From assembly GCF_001424305.1 (NCBI RefSeq), contig NZ_LMPD01000003.1, forward strand, positions 738,493 through 802,492: a stretch of 64,000 bases of DNA, written 5' to 3'. Under the pieces are notes generated by a model. That model was not told the DNA's origin. It did no database searches and saw only the letters and a program-made list of their open reading frames with translations. The position numbers were made by a program, and so were the translations under genes. This DNA comes from Pedobacter sp. Leaf176. GTDB lineage: Bacteria; Bacteroidota; Bacteroidia; Sphingobacteriales; Sphingobacteriaceae. Shown in pieces: positions 1 through 8,768 of the stretch (positions are counted from its first letter, which is position 1; each line of letters opens with the position of its first letter).

Positions 1-2
1 GA

Positions 3-1010
3 TCATAAATTTAATATTAAAGTGGTTTTGTAGGTATTTCCATTGTTCGAGATTAGCAATTCATGCCGGTCTGGATAAATTAAATCCAGTCGCCTGTGTA
101 CATTTACCAAACCAACCCCGCTTGAATGGTCTTTTTGAGCATGGCTGATTTTATTGCTGACTTCAAAACTTAATCTTTTGTTCTGAACCTTCAGCCTGAT
201 GCGAACGGGTTGTGTTTCTTCGTTTAGAACACCGTGTTTAAAAGCATTTTCAACAAATGGAATCAAGACCAAAGCGGCTATTTTCTGTTCGACAACACCT
301 TCCTTAGTGAAATCTACATAAAAATTTGGTTCAAAACGCATTTTAAAAAGCTCGATATAACTCTCCAGATAGTTAATTTCCTTTTCCAGACTAACCATAC
401 CGTCCGGGCTTTCGTTTAACGTATAACGCATTAAATCTGAGAGCCGCAATACTGCATTCGCCAACTTATCAGAAACCGGTATTGCCAATGAATAGACATA
501 GTTTAAAGTATTATACAAAAAGTGAGGATTTATCTGTGATTTCAGGAAAGCGAGTTCCGATTTTAACACCTCATCTCTTAATTTCCGGTTGGCTTTTTCA
601 GCTTTAAAATTCTGCTGAATACTATATATCGCGGCCGGAACGACCAGAAAAGCAATGCTGTAATAAATATTATCTGAGATATATTTTGATATAGGCGTAT
701 CATCTGTATAATTCTTCATCCCGAACCATTCAAAATACAAAACCTGTTCAATTAAATACCTCAATGAGATAAAAATGGCCATCGTGAACAGAATTGCTGC
801 GACCAGCTGGAAAACTTTATCTCGTTTTAGAAAAGATGGATAAACCCATAGATAACAGATATAAAATTCCACTATCTGTATTACATTCATTGAAATATCA
901 AATGCCGATTGCCTTAAAGTAACACCTTTAATTAATGCTTCGCCATAAAGATAAGCCAACACGGCCACCCAACAAATGAGGTGAACGAGTACTGCTCTGG
1001 TTTTTTTCAT
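3..1010 (-). CDS. LytS/YehU-type sensor histidine kinase
   Basis: Membrane sensor kinase of the His_kinase (PF06580) family, 335 aa. The N-terminal part holds about four membrane segments (roughly residues 6-26, 40-61, 66-87, 117-133). The phosphoacceptor motif is NPHFLYNTLN with His163; the ATP-binding lobe shows PFVENAFKHG (251-260) and the glycine loop GVGLVNV (298-304). The stop codon TGA overlaps an ATG that reads out of the window (ATGA). In this family that next gene is usually a LytTR response regulator, so a two-gene kinase/regulator operon is likely but not visible here. The signal sensed cannot be told from the sequence. Confidence 0.93.
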   Translation of the reverse strand: MKKTRAVLVHLICWVAVLAYLYGEALIKGVTLRQSAFDISMNVIQIVEFYICYLWVYPSFLKRDKVFQLVAAILFTMAIFISLRYLIEQVLYFEWFGMKNYTDDTPISKYISDNIYYSIAFLVVPAAIYSIQQNFKAEKANRKLRDEVLKSELAFLKSQINPHFLYNTLNYVYSLAIPVSDKLANAVLRLSDLMRYTLNESPDGMVSLEKEINYLESYIELFKMRFEPNFYVDFTKEGVVEQKIAALVLIPFVENAFKHGVLNEETQPVRIRLKVQNKRLSFEVSNKISHAQKDHSSGVGLVNVHRRLDLIYPDRHELLISNNGNTYKTTLILNL

Positions 1011-1101
1011 AATATAAAACTGAAAAAAATAATCTGCTTGCTCTATTTTGTTATGCCAACTGTCTCATAAATTATCCCAACGACTATTTTTTTGTAATAA
1101 A

Positions 1102-1584
1102 TTACAAAATCAGCAACATCCAAACATTACAAGCAAAATGCCCAGAATTGCCCAATGCACCATCAAGCCTTTTAAAACCTGCTTTTTCATACATACCAAT
1201 AGCAGTATGAAGTTCAGGAAACGACTCAAGATAAACTTCATTGTAGCCAAAATGCTGTGCTGATTCGATGCTCTTCTGCATTAATGCTTTACCTATTCCT
1301 TTACCTCTCGCTGCCGCCGAGAGGTAAAACTTAACAAGCTCTACGCAACCATCAGGCAAACCTTCAGTTGGAAAAATGCCGCAGCCGCCCAATAATACGC
1401 CATCTTCTTCTGCAAGCCAATAGACAGATCCATCTTTTTTAAAAACCTCAGATAAATGATCCATTGTCGGGTCTGTGTAAACGGTACCGGGTTTGTCAAT
1501 TTTAAATTCTCTGAAAATTACACGGATTAAATTGGCTAAGTCCTGGTTATCTTTCTCTTCTATTTTTCGAAAATTAATGCTCAT
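1102..1584 (-). CDS. GNAT family N-acetyltransferase
   Basis: A 160-aa acetyltransferase of the GNAT fold. The acetyl-CoA pyrophosphate loop is R93-GKGIGKA, following a beta strand (VELVKFYLSA) as expected for motif A; the C-terminal part (MYEKAGFKRL) matches motif B. It would transfer acetyl from acetyl-CoA to an amine; the substrate is unknown. It is a single gene, divergent from the DUF47 gene downstream on the other strand. No close functional subgroup is recognisable. Confidence 0.9.
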   Translation of the reverse strand: MSINFRKIEEKDNQDLANLIRVIFREFKIDKPGTVYTDPTMDHLSEVFKKDGSVYWLAEEDGVLLGGCGIFPTEGLPDGCVELVKFYLSAAARGKGIGKALMQKSIESAQHFGYNEVYLESFPELHTAIGMYEKAGFKRLDGALGNSGHFACNVWMLLIL

Positions 1585-1667
1585 AGTCTTTCTTGTTCAA
1601 CATCATAATGAATGCTTGATGTTGTGTTAATATACCAAAGGTACATTTACTAAATTTTAAAGGAAAC

Positions 1668-2309
1668 ATGAATCAGATATTTAGTTTATTTATACCCAGG
1701 GATAAGACTTTTCAGCCTTTATTTGAACAAAGTGCGGAAAACCTGGTCAAAATTTCGGAAGCCCTTGTTTCCTTCATCCGCACCCCGGAACAAATTCATA
1801 AAGCAAAATTCGCAAAAGAGATCAAAGCTTTGGAACTGCTTGGCGATAAGGCAACCGATACAATTTATGATGAACTGAACAAAAGTTTTATCGTTCCTTT
1901 TGATAAGCAGGATGTACATGCACTTGCAACTACAATTGATGACATAGCAGATGATATTTTAGCTACAGCAATGAACATAGAGCTTTATCAGCTCGACACA
2001 TCGAATGTAGCAATGCTAAAATTGAGCGAAATTATTCTGCAAATGTGCAGTCAGCTCTGCAAAGCCATCAAAGAAATTAAAAACTTCAAAAATAAACAGC
2101 TGATTATAGATGTTTGCGTGCATACAGGTCAGCTGGAAAGCAAAGCTGACAGACTTTATGAACAGGCTATTTCTTTACTTTTCGACTATGAAGCCGACGC
2201 AATTTCCTTGATCAGGCAGTCTGAAATTTTGGGCCAGCTCGAAAAAACAACAGATAGATGCGACGATTTAGCAAATGTTATCGAAACAATATTCTTGAAA
2301 AACGCTTAG
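1668..2309 (+). CDS. DUF47 (PhoU-like) family protein
   Basis: All-alpha protein of 213 aa of the DUF47/PhoU-related family (TIGR00153-like). Family features seen: the early FIPRDKTFQPLFEQ segment, the conserved KALELLGDKATDTIYDELNKSF helix region near residues 50-70, and the acidic IDDIADDILATAMNIE helix. Relatives help control low-affinity phosphate (PiT) or sulfate transporters and are usually encoded directly before a PiT permease. Here no permease follows: the next ORF is a small acidic protein. Role in phosphate uptake is therefore inferred from family only. Confidence 0.9.
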   Translation: MNQIFSLFIPRDKTFQPLFEQSAENLVKISEALVSFIRTPEQIHKAKFAKEIKALELLGDKATDTIYDELNKSFIVPFDKQDVHALATTIDDIADDILATAMNIELYQLDTSNVAMLKLSEIILQMCSQLCKAIKEIKNFKNKQLIIDVCVHTGQLESKADRLYEQAISLLFDYEADAISLIRQSEILGQLEKTTDRCDDLANVIETIFLKNA

Positions 2310-2391
2310 TCAAATTCGTATTAATTGCTTAAAATTTAAAATAATACAAACAAAAGCTTAGGTATAGTGCTTTCTTATTAAAAAAAGCGTT

Positions 2392-2685
2392 ATGGAAAAT
2401 CAAGATATTAAACCGCAGGTTTCAAATTCAAATCCTCAGCCAAAACCTACTGATGATGCACAATCTTTAGTGGAAACCATTATCCCATCTACTGAAGAAA
2501 AAGCAAGCAGCACAACAAAAGTGGAACAAGCCAGCAGTAAATCGGAAAGCCCTATAACTAAGAAAAAGGAAGACGATGGTGAACAAACCGATGCAAACTC
2601 GGAAGAAACCAACATTAAAACGACTGACGAAGCCGGCAAAGATCAGCATGATGAAGGCGATAAAATTGAAACTTTAGCACCATAA
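2392..2685 (+). CDS. Small acidic low-complexity protein
   Basis: 97 aa, rich in Ser, Glu, Thr, Lys and Gln, with no hydrophobic core, so probably disordered. It starts at an ATG 82 bp after the DUF47 gene and is read in the same direction. Composition (MENQDIKPQVSNSNPQP start, many KxE/SxE pairs) resembles other small disordered proteins of Sphingobacteriaceae, for example the acidic protein encoded at 22678-23088. No function is recognisable. Two overlapping ORFs on the other strand are judged to be by-products of its repetitive codons. Confidence 0.6.
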   Translation: MENQDIKPQVSNSNPQPKPTDDAQSLVETIIPSTEEKASSTTKVEQASSKSESPITKKKEDDGEQTDANSEETNIKTTDEAGKDQHDEGDKIETLAP

Positions 2686-2743
2686 AGAATAAGCAAAGCT
2701 CAAAATATGCCGGCAACCGAAATAGTTTTCCTATTTTGGCGTT

Positions 2744-3352
2744 ATGATAAGCATGAAAAAGACAATATTATTTTGTTTTCTAACCATTTCGATATTTGGT
2801 TGCGGAATAAACAAACAAGCACAGCAGATAAAAGCACTCGAAGACTGCACTTATAAAATAAAAAACGTCAATCAAATCACATTAGCAGGTTCAGATTTAG
2901 GTAGATTAATCAATCAACAAGATTTTAATCTGGCAAGTTTACCCGGTGTTGCCTTAGGTTTATTGAGAAAAGACATTCCACTAAGGGCTAACCTCAATCT
3001 GGAAATCACCAATCCTTCAGGAAATCTAGCTGCAATAAATCAGTTTGAATATAAGATCCTGGTGAACAACACCGATTTAGCGGAAGGAATCGTAAACCAG
3101 GCGGTAAGCATTCCGCAAGGCCAAACCGTTACTGTACCTGTGCAAATGAGCAGCAACATTTACGGTCTTATATCTAATGGTAACGTTTTAAATGATGTGA
3201 TAAGGGCCGCACAAAAAGGCGCTAAAAGTGATGAAAAATTGGGTTTGTTGACTATTAAGATAAAACCAACAATTATGATTGGCAATACACCCGTAAAATA
3301 TCCGGGTTACATCACCATTAATAAAGACATCAGCAATAAAATACTATTATAA
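2744..3352 (+). CDS. LEA14-like (LEA type 2) lipoprotein
   Basis: 202-aa exported protein with a lipobox (SIFGCG). The body resembles the LEA type 2/WHy beta-sandwich: a segment like LRANLNLEITNPSGNLAAINQFEYKI, followed by VNNTDLAEG and alternating polar strands. These proteins sit in the bacterial envelope with poorly known roles, often linked to desiccation or stress. Two starts are possible: ATG 2744 (MISMKK) and ATG 2753 (MKK). A TATTTTGG -7-like element at 2732-2739 lies only 4 bp before ATG 2744, which would make the mRNA leaderless at 2744. Confidence 0.75.
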   Translation: MISMKKTILFCFLTISIFGCGINKQAQQIKALEDCTYKIKNVNQITLAGSDLGRLINQQDFNLASLPGVALGLLRKDIPLRANLNLEITNPSGNLAAINQFEYKILVNNTDLAEGIVNQAVSIPQGQTVTVPVQMSSNIYGLISNGNVLNDVIRAAQKGAKSDEKLGLLTIKIKPTIMIGNTPVKYPGYITINKDISNKILL

Positions 3353-3393
3353 ATTTAGAATGATTGTGCATAAATTAATTCGTTATTAAATTT

Positions 3394-3459
3394 GTCACGT
3401 TGAGCTTGTCGAAATACCTTAAAACTAATTAAAAAGTCCTTCGACAAGCTCAGGATGAC
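3394..3459. repeat. Inverted repeat of the GAGCTTGTCGAA type
   Basis: Arms TGAGCTTGTCGAA (3401-3413) and TTCGACAAGCTCA (3440-3452) pair perfectly over 13 bp, flanked by GTCA/TGAC. It lies between two genes that converge (2744-3352 + and 3488-5089 -), where a bidirectional terminator would be expected, but no T-tract is clear. Related half-modules occur at 47693-47716, 47928-48000 and 48149-48168. This is one of several hairpin repeat families scattered through the window. Confidence 0.85.
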
Positions 3460-3487
3460 GTTTCCTATTACAAAATCAGCCTCTCCT

Positions 3488-5089
3488 TTATTTAAAAATT
3501 CTATGTGGTTTGTATATCATTCCTTTAAAACCATTTTGATCTAACTGCTCGGAAACAATTTTTAATTCGGCAGCAGATAATCGCTCCGGAATTGTTGTGG
3601 ATTGGGCACTCAAACTAGCACTTTTTGATCCCGTTGTTATGAAACTACCTGTTCTGGCATATAGCAGGGCAAACGCCAGCAAAGTTTCACTTTCATCACC
3701 CCAGGCTCGGGTTAAATCATCATAGGCATCCTTATCTACAGTTAATCCTGAATAATAACCGCCTGTTCCCGATTGGTTCTTGGTTTCAAATTCTGGAATG
3801 TACATATCAAATTTATCAATTTTTATTGGAAAAAAGCCTACTGGTTTGCCATAAGTCGTTGCACCAATAAGCTTCACATCCATAACAGGTTTTAAGCAAT
3901 TAACTGTAAGTTCGCTCGCAGATGCTGTTGAACCAGTTACAATAAAATAAACACGACTTAGATTTAAAGAACCTGACTTTGCAAATTTTTCAATGTTATC
4001 TGAAGATGTTGCTGAATAATCCAAGTCGGCGTAAGTTGCATATTTCCCATTAACACCAGACGTAAAGGTTTGCAGCTTACCAGCATCATCCAATAAAGGC
4101 TGGTGCGCCAGAACAGAAGCTTTGCGTTGTGTGGTCGTTAAATTTTGAAGGTATGAGTTGTAATAAGTTGAAAACATAATATTTCCTGTTTGTGCCACCG
4201 GGCTTAAAATATTAATAATCTGAGTCGCCGTACTTACATACCCACCGCCATTATACCTCAAATCAACAACAACTTCAGTTACCCCCTGAGTCGAAAAATT
4301 TGAAAAAGCGTTATTAATTGATGCTGAAGCATTATTTGTAAAACTGTTGAACACGATATATCCTACTTTTTTCGTTCCCACAGTATAAACATTGGTAAAT
4401 AATATCGGATTTACGGTGTAAGTTGCTCTGGTAATGGTTACATTTTTAATTGCACCTGTTAAATCAATAAATGTTAAACTTACTGATGGAGATGTGCCAA
4501 ATAGTGCATCATTTACAAAATTAACATTCGCTGCAGAGGTATATGAAATGCTGGTTCGTCCGTTTATGGCAGTTAATCTGCACCCTCTCGTTAAGCCTTG
4601 CTGGCTCGCTGGCGAATTTGGATAAACATATTTAACACGCAAATCAGATGTTGTATTATAAGTCGCAGAAAAACCAAAGTCATTTTCGGTTCCGTTTACA
4701 TCGGCCTTTAAGGCTGAGGTTTTGCCGGTAGTACCGTAATCAAAAAAGGAATATTTTGGAGAAGTAGGGTTACTGCTTGAATACTCGTAAGGCCTTCCTG
4801 TTTCCGGATTAACCGAAAATTGTGTAATAGCAAATAATTCCGATTCATTAGAACTGTAAGTACGTGGTTTAAACACGTCAAATGCGGGCAATGATGTGTT
4901 CCAATAATAAAGTTCCTTTGAATACAGGAAAATTGAATCTTTTGTTAATTCCTCGCGACTGCCAGTAACGGTCGTCGTAGGAGTAGGTGGCGTTACCTCA
5001 GGCGTGAGGGTAGTTTTCTTACAAGCCGTAAAAAGTGAAATACCACATATCAAGTAGATAAGCAGGTATTTAAAAGTATTTTTTTTCAT
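3488..5089 (-). CDS. S41 family C-terminal processing peptidase, lipoprotein
   Basis: 533 aa, exported and lipid-anchored (lipobox LFTAC, Cys23, then a Thr/Pro-rich linker). Order of domains: N-terminal helical part (45-120), PDZ-like region (about 150-215, with YPNSPASQQGLTRG), and the S41 protease core. The core shows VVVDLRYNGGG (273-283), the serine motif GSTASASE (386-393) and the general-base lysine in TYGKPVG (Lys415). Such proteases cleave periplasmic or surface proteins near their C termini; Bacteroidota have many paralogs of unknown substrate. It appears to be a single-gene unit. Confidence 0.92.
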   Translation of the reverse strand: MKKNTFKYLLIYLICGISLFTACKKTTLTPEVTPPTPTTTVTGSREELTKDSIFLYSKELYYWNTSLPAFDVFKPRTYSSNESELFAITQFSVNPETGRPYEYSSSNPTSPKYSFFDYGTTGKTSALKADVNGTENDFGFSATYNTTSDLRVKYVYPNSPASQQGLTRGCRLTAINGRTSISYTSAANVNFVNDALFGTSPSVSLTFIDLTGAIKNVTITRATYTVNPILFTNVYTVGTKKVGYIVFNSFTNNASASINNAFSNFSTQGVTEVVVDLRYNGGGYVSTATQIINILSPVAQTGNIMFSTYYNSYLQNLTTTQRKASVLAHQPLLDDAGKLQTFTSGVNGKYATYADLDYSATSSDNIEKFAKSGSLNLSRVYFIVTGSTASASELTVNCLKPVMDVKLIGATTYGKPVGFFPIKIDKFDMYIPEFETKNQSGTGGYYSGLTVDKDAYDDLTRAWGDESETLLAFALLYARTGSFITTGSKSASLSAQSTTIPERLSAAELKIVSEQLDQNGFKGMIYKPHRIFK

Positions 5090-5389
5090 ATTGGGGCAAT
5101 TATCAAAACGGACATTATATATACGTTAATCCTGACTTAAAAGTTCACTTGTAAATATCTTTACAAATAATAGATAAACTAATCTAACATTAATTAAATC
5201 ATTTAACGTGATTATATCTTTAAAAGACAATATTTAACAATAAATAGTGATTAAAACGCAATAATAAAGTTTTGTTATAATTCCGGATTATGATAAACCC
5301 TGTTAATTTAGCCCGAAATTTGTCGCTTACGCACCCCAATTCCAAACGCTATTATCTGCATATTTGATTTGGAAATTAAATTAGTCAAA
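5090..5389. other. AT-rich divergent intergenic region
   Basis: About 300 bp between the divergent S41 peptidase and SRPBCC genes. It must hold both promoters. I see long AT runs but no promoter I would place with confidence, no RNA gene, no terminator and no repeat shared with the rest of the window. Confidence 0.5.
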
Positions 5390-5815
5390 ATGGAAAAAGT
5401 GCAATTTAAGAAAGAAATCAATGCCTCACCCGAAAAGGTTTGGGATATTCTTTTGGGTAACGAAAGCTACCCATTATGGACTGCTATTTTCGCAGAGGGT
5501 TCCAGTGTAGAAACGGATTGGCAGAAAGGTAGCAAGGCCTTATTTCTAGACGGCAAAGGAAATGGTATGGTTTCGAGAATCGAAGAAAACATCTCTAACC
5601 GTTTCATTTCGATAAAGCATCTGGGCGAATTTAAAGACGGCAAAGAAGATCTAAATCAGGATTGGGGCGATGCATACGAAAACTATACGCTTGAAAGCAA
5701 GGATGGTAAAACAGTACTAACCATTGATCTGAATGTAAGCAAAGACTGGATAGATTATATGGAAAAAACCTGGCCGGAAGCATTGAACAAGGTCGCGGAA
5801 CTGGCAGAATCCTGA
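5390..5815 (+). CDS. SRPBCC (START-like/AHSA1) domain protein
   Basis: 141 aa from ATG 5390 (MEKVQFKKEINAS). An in-frame TTG at 5369 would add seven residues but aligns with no family feature. The sequence follows the SRPBCC/Bet v1 pattern: N-terminal strand, NASPEKVWDILLG helix, YPLWTAIF, and a C-terminal helix DYMEKTWPEALNKVAELAE. The family binds hydrophobic ligands in a deep cavity; many bacterial members are of unknown role. Single gene, followed by a repeat element. Confidence 0.85.
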   Translation: MEKVQFKKEINASPEKVWDILLGNESYPLWTAIFAEGSSVETDWQKGSKALFLDGKGNGMVSRIEENISNRFISIKHLGEFKDGKEDLNQDWGDAYENYTLESKDGKTVLTIDLNVSKDWIDYMEKTWPEALNKVAELAES

Positions 5816-5825
5816 TTAAAATATA

Positions 5826-6011
5826 AGATGCTGAATCAAATTAAAATATAGCTTTGAGGTCAGAATCTATTTCGTTTCATCCGTCGTTCTCGTGCAGGCG
5901 GCAATCTTAAAGCACTCAGCAATTAGCATTAGGACTTCCAATTAAATTGGGAATGATGTATCGAAACATAATTTGCTTTTGAGTCAGCGTAATTTTTTTT
6001 GAGACAACCTC
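5826..6011 (+). repeat. MITE-like element, copy 1
   Basis: About 186 bp aligning along its length with 15585-15781. Shared parts: start with CAAATTAAAAT, a TTTCAT-CCGTC stretch, a GCAGGCGGCAATCTTAAAGC module, AGCATTAGGA-TTCCAA, and the end TGAGACAACCTC. In copy 2 the ends form a terminal inverted repeat (GAGGCTGTCTCA against the end); here the left end has decayed. It carries no ORF and would need a transposase in trans, if it ever moved. Confidence 0.65.
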
Positions 6012-6397
6012 TTTATAAACTGCGTGATTTCGATTTGAAACGAACGCTCTTTAGCATACACCAAAAATCAGTATAAGCAGGGTCTAAGTAATATGTGCAG
6101 TCAATGTTCTCAGGTATTCCCGCATAATACTTTGTCGTTTACTATTCCAAAGCGAATACCGCTACATCTGTTATAGCCAAATGACGGCTAAAAAGTTCTC
6201 GGTCAGGCCGCTATACTTTCCCGATGTCGCGAAACGAGATAGTAATTATAATCGTTAGAATGCAACCCCGGCAGGTTGACGTTACCCACAAAATTCCTAT
6301 TTATATTTTCCACCAAACTTTTAGGCTTCTCACGCTGTTTTTCAAAAAGATGAGGCGGGGGGGTCGATCCTCACTTACAGCGATAAATATTTTAATA
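6012..6397. other. Intergenic region before the oxidoreductase gene
   Basis: 386 bp between the MITE-like element and the Gfo/Idh/MocA start. An open frame runs from 6224 into the oxidoreductase but its 58 extra residues (including a GGGGGG run at 6357-6363) do not look like coding sequence or a signal peptide. I find no RNA gene or clear regulatory site. Confidence 0.45.
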
Positions 6398-7534
6398 ATG
6401 AAAAAATACAAAGTTGGAATTATCGGTTACGGAGGCTTCGGTAGATTCCTTCATTACTGGTTGGATAGATTGGAAAATGTAGAAATTACTGCAATTACAG
6501 ATTCGGGCAATCATTTTCAGGCCAGCGAAAACTTAAAATCATTTACGGATTGGAAAGATCTGATTAATGATACTGAAATAGATATTGTTTGCATCGTTAC
6601 CCCCCCAAACCTGCATGCTGATATGGCTTGCGCAGCGATGAAATCAGGGAAGCATGTTTTACTTGAAAAGCCTGTAGCAGTTACACTGGAGAGCGCCGAA
6701 AGGTTATTAGAGGTACAGAAAGAAACCGGAATGGTGATTACTGTTGACCACATGATTCGTTATAATCCGATTATCCAACAATTTATGAAGCTTGGAAAAA
6801 GTAACGCGTTCGGGAAACTAAGACACGTAGTTGTCAATAACTATGCTCAGGATGCCGCGCTACCTGTAGACCATTGGTTTTGGGATGAGGCAATTTCCGG
6901 TGGTATTATGGTAGAGCATGGTGTACATTTCTTCGATATCGTTCATGCGCTTGGCGATCAAAATCATAAACAAGTATTTGGTTGTTCGCATCAGCGTAAT
7001 GAACTGCAACGCGATCGTGTGGCTGCGATGGTCTTGTACAATGATGGGCTAATTGCTGACTATTACCATGCTTTCTCTGGCCCTGGCTTATTTGAACAAA
7101 CAACGATACACCTTGCTTATGATTTGGCACGTGTAGAAATAGAAGGCTGGATGCCTTTAAAAGGTACCCTGAAAGCACTTGTTAATGATCAGACAAAAAA
7201 GCAGCTACAACAAATTCCCGGCTGGGAATTAATCGAAAATAACAGACTCGATGCACTTAGAGATGTTTCCCGTCCTGAAGGTTGGGGTGATTCTGATTCC
7301 GAAGGCTCGCAAAGTAACGAATTAACCTACTGTGGAGGAATAGGATATGATGTTAGTGACATGATCTCGGGTAATTTTGAAATTCACCAAACCAAGGGTG
7401 AAGTTTACGGAAAATGTGTACAGGAAATCCTCTCTGATATGATACTTAAAATAGAAAATAAGGATCATAAACTTACTATAACCATTGAAGATGCAGTTGA
7501 AGCATTGAAAATTGCACTCCTTGCTTCACAATAA
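6398..7534 (+). CDS. Gfo/Idh/MocA family oxidoreductase
   Basis: 378 aa from ATG 6398 (MKKYKVGIIGYGG); the longer upstream frame is rejected because the family starts at this Rossmann strand. N-terminal NAD(P)-binding fold with GYGGFGRF (10-17), the conserved VTPPNLHADM (68-76) and EKP motif (90-92), followed by the catalytic/sugar-binding alpha-beta domain. Members oxidise or reduce sugars, inositols or related compounds with NAD(P). No sugar-utilisation neighbours are present, so the substrate cannot be named. Confidence 0.92.
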   Translation: MKKYKVGIIGYGGFGRFLHYWLDRLENVEITAITDSGNHFQASENLKSFTDWKDLINDTEIDIVCIVTPPNLHADMACAAMKSGKHVLLEKPVAVTLESAERLLEVQKETGMVITVDHMIRYNPIIQQFMKLGKSNAFGKLRHVVVNNYAQDAALPVDHWFWDEAISGGIMVEHGVHFFDIVHALGDQNHKQVFGCSHQRNELQRDRVAAMVLYNDGLIADYYHAFSGPGLFEQTTIHLAYDLARVEIEGWMPLKGTLKALVNDQTKKQLQQIPGWELIENNRLDALRDVSRPEGWGDSDSEGSQSNELTYCGGIGYDVSDMISGNFEIHQTKGEVYGKCVQEILSDMILKIENKDHKLTITIEDAVEALKIALLASQ

Positions 7535-7637
7535 TTCATCATTTGTGATGCTGGGCTTCTTATGAGCAGGTGATACGGCATCTGATACGAAGAATATTGT
7601 GCTAATTGTAATTCGATAATGCCATGACACTGGTTTA

Positions 7638-7667
7638 AAAAAAAGCCTCTCTGAATGAAAGGCTTAA
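7638..7667 (-). terminator. Terminator of downstream tRNA-Phe copy
   Basis: On the minus strand AAGCCTTTCATTCAGAGAGG closes an AAGCCT/AGGCTT stem followed by a run of T. It lies directly after the tRNA at 7672-7744. A near-identical hairpin follows the second tRNA copy at 8431-8462. Confidence 0.8.
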
Positions 7668-7671
7668 AGAG

Positions 7672-7744
7672 TGGTGCCACCTGGATTCGAACCAGGGACA
7701 CAAGGATTTTCAGTCCTTTGCTCTACCGACTGAGCTATGGCACC
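7672..7744 (-). tRNA. tRNA-Phe (GAA), copy 1
   Basis: 73-nt tRNA on the minus strand. Acceptor arms GGTGCCA and TGGCACC pair, D arm GCTC/GAGC, anticodon loop CTGAAAA with anticodon GAA between AAGGA and TCCTT, T arm CTGG-TTCGAAT-CCAG. Discriminator A; CCA is not encoded. A -7 element TACATTTG sits just upstream on the minus strand (7760-7767). Identical over the mature sequence with the copy at 8466-8538. Confidence 0.97.
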
Positions 7745-7759
7745 ATCCGCTTGGGATTG

Positions 7760-7767
7760 CAAATGTA
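7760..7767 (-). promoter_or_regulatory. -7 element of tRNA-Phe copy 1
   Basis: TACATTTG on the minus strand matches the Bacteroidota TAnnTTTG consensus, 15 bp before the tRNA, with a TTG about 20 bp further upstream. The same octamer and the following GCAATCCCAA are conserved in front of the second tRNA-Phe gene. Confidence 0.7.
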
Positions 7768-7810
7768 ATATTATTTTTTAAACCTGCAATCCTTCTTTTT
7801 TTTAAAGTAA

Positions 7811-8368
7811 TTAATCATTAATAACATTCATTAAAAAAATATATTCCAAACCGTCTACATCGTCCATAATCTCACCAATTTTTTTAAAACCTAAACCTGA
7901 AATAAGATTAAGCGAATTTTCATTATCTGGCGAAACCGATACGATAAAATTTTCGACTCCAAAGATTACATTCGCCCAATTGATAATGGCAATAACCGCT
8001 TCTTTTGCATACCCATTCTTTCTATAAGCCTTAAATACTTCATAACCAAACTCCACAGCATTATTGGCATAATCTTTTAAGTATTCCGGATTGGGACTGC
8101 TGTGGAATCGCACCAAACCTACCATTTGATTTTCTTCAGGGAGAATTATTGCTCTAGCCGTCCAGGGCAAATAATTTTCATCTTATTCGAATTGCCTTAA
8201 GGCGTATTGCAAACTACTTAGCGAATCAAAAAATGCTACAGGAATCCGTGTTTGTAACAAATGCTCCGCCCCTTCCAGATTTTTGTTCAGACAATTAGAA
8301 ACAACTTCTTTATCGATTAAACGAAGGATTAACCTGGAAGTCATAATATCTTCTGTAGATTTTTGCAT
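7811..8368 (-). pseudogene. GNAT acetyltransferase broken by an in-frame stop
   Basis: Read from ATG 8368 (MQKSTEDIM; ATG 8344 is an alternative) the frame encodes the N-terminal half of a RimJ/RimL-type acetyltransferase (SRLILRLID) up to LRQFE, then TAA at 8183-8185, and continues in the same frame with DENYLPWTARA and the rest of the fold, including YRKNGYAKEA (acetyl-CoA loop region) and ENSLNLISGLGFKKIGE. Nothing is missing except one sense codon, so this is a recent nonsense mutation or a sequencing error. Without readthrough neither half would be a complete GNAT domain. It lies between the two tRNA-Phe copies. Confidence 0.82.
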
Positions 8369-8430
8369 AAAAGTAAAATTGGGATTACTGAAGAAAATAA
8401 TGCTAAATGTGGACTTAAAGCCTAAAAACC

Positions 8431-8462
8431 AAAAAAGCCTCTCATTTCTGAAAGGCTTTTGG
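8431..8462 (-). terminator. Terminator of upstream tRNA-Phe copy
   Basis: Minus-strand hairpin AAAAGCCTTTC / GAGAGGCTTTTTT directly after the tRNA at 8466-8538; same design as the hairpin after copy 1, so tRNA, promoter and terminator were duplicated together. Confidence 0.8.
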
Positions 8463-8465
8463 AAG

Positions 8466-8538
8466 TGGTGCCACCTGGATTCGAACCAGGGACACAAGGA
8501 TTTTCAGTCCTTTGCTCTACCGACTGAGCTATGGCACC
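8466..8538 (-). tRNA. tRNA-Phe (GAA), copy 2
   Basis: 73-nt tRNA, minus strand, same sequence as 7672-7744: GGTGCCA acceptor, anticodon GAA in loop CTGAAAA, TTCGAAT in the T loop, discriminator A, no encoded CCA. The -7 element TACATTTG lies at 8554-8561 on the minus strand. The two copies flank the broken acetyltransferase gene, which is read in the same direction. Confidence 0.97.
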
Positions 8539-8553
8539 TCCCGTTTGGGATTG

Positions 8554-8561
8554 CAAATGTA
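8554..8561 (-). promoter_or_regulatory. -7 element of tRNA-Phe copy 2
   Basis: TACATTTG on the minus strand, same octamer and spacing as in front of the first copy; a TTTTTG lies about 18 bp further upstream as a candidate -33 element. Confidence 0.7.
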
Positions 8562-8768
8562 GTGTTCTTTTTTATAAAGCAAAAACTTTTTTAAAAAAAC
8601 CTTCTCATCGTCTGATAATCAATTAATTAATTTCCCATGCTTTTACAGCCCCGTATTCAGTCAAACTTAGAATCGTTATAAACAGTAATTATTAATTATT
8701 TTTTTTATGCATGCATAGTAATTTATTTAAATTAAATATCCTAATTTAGCGCTACAAACCTAAAATAC

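Noticed and set aside
2436..2649. Two ORFs on the minus strand opposite the acidic protein gene
   Set aside because: They are shadows of the Ser/Glu/Lys-rich codons of the plus-strand gene and have Cys/Phe-rich products typical of antisense frames.
6224..6397. 58-residue N-terminal extension of the Gfo/Idh/MocA protein
   Set aside because: The family begins at MKKYKVGIIG; the extension has no signal or domain and includes a GGGGGG run typical of non-coding DNA.
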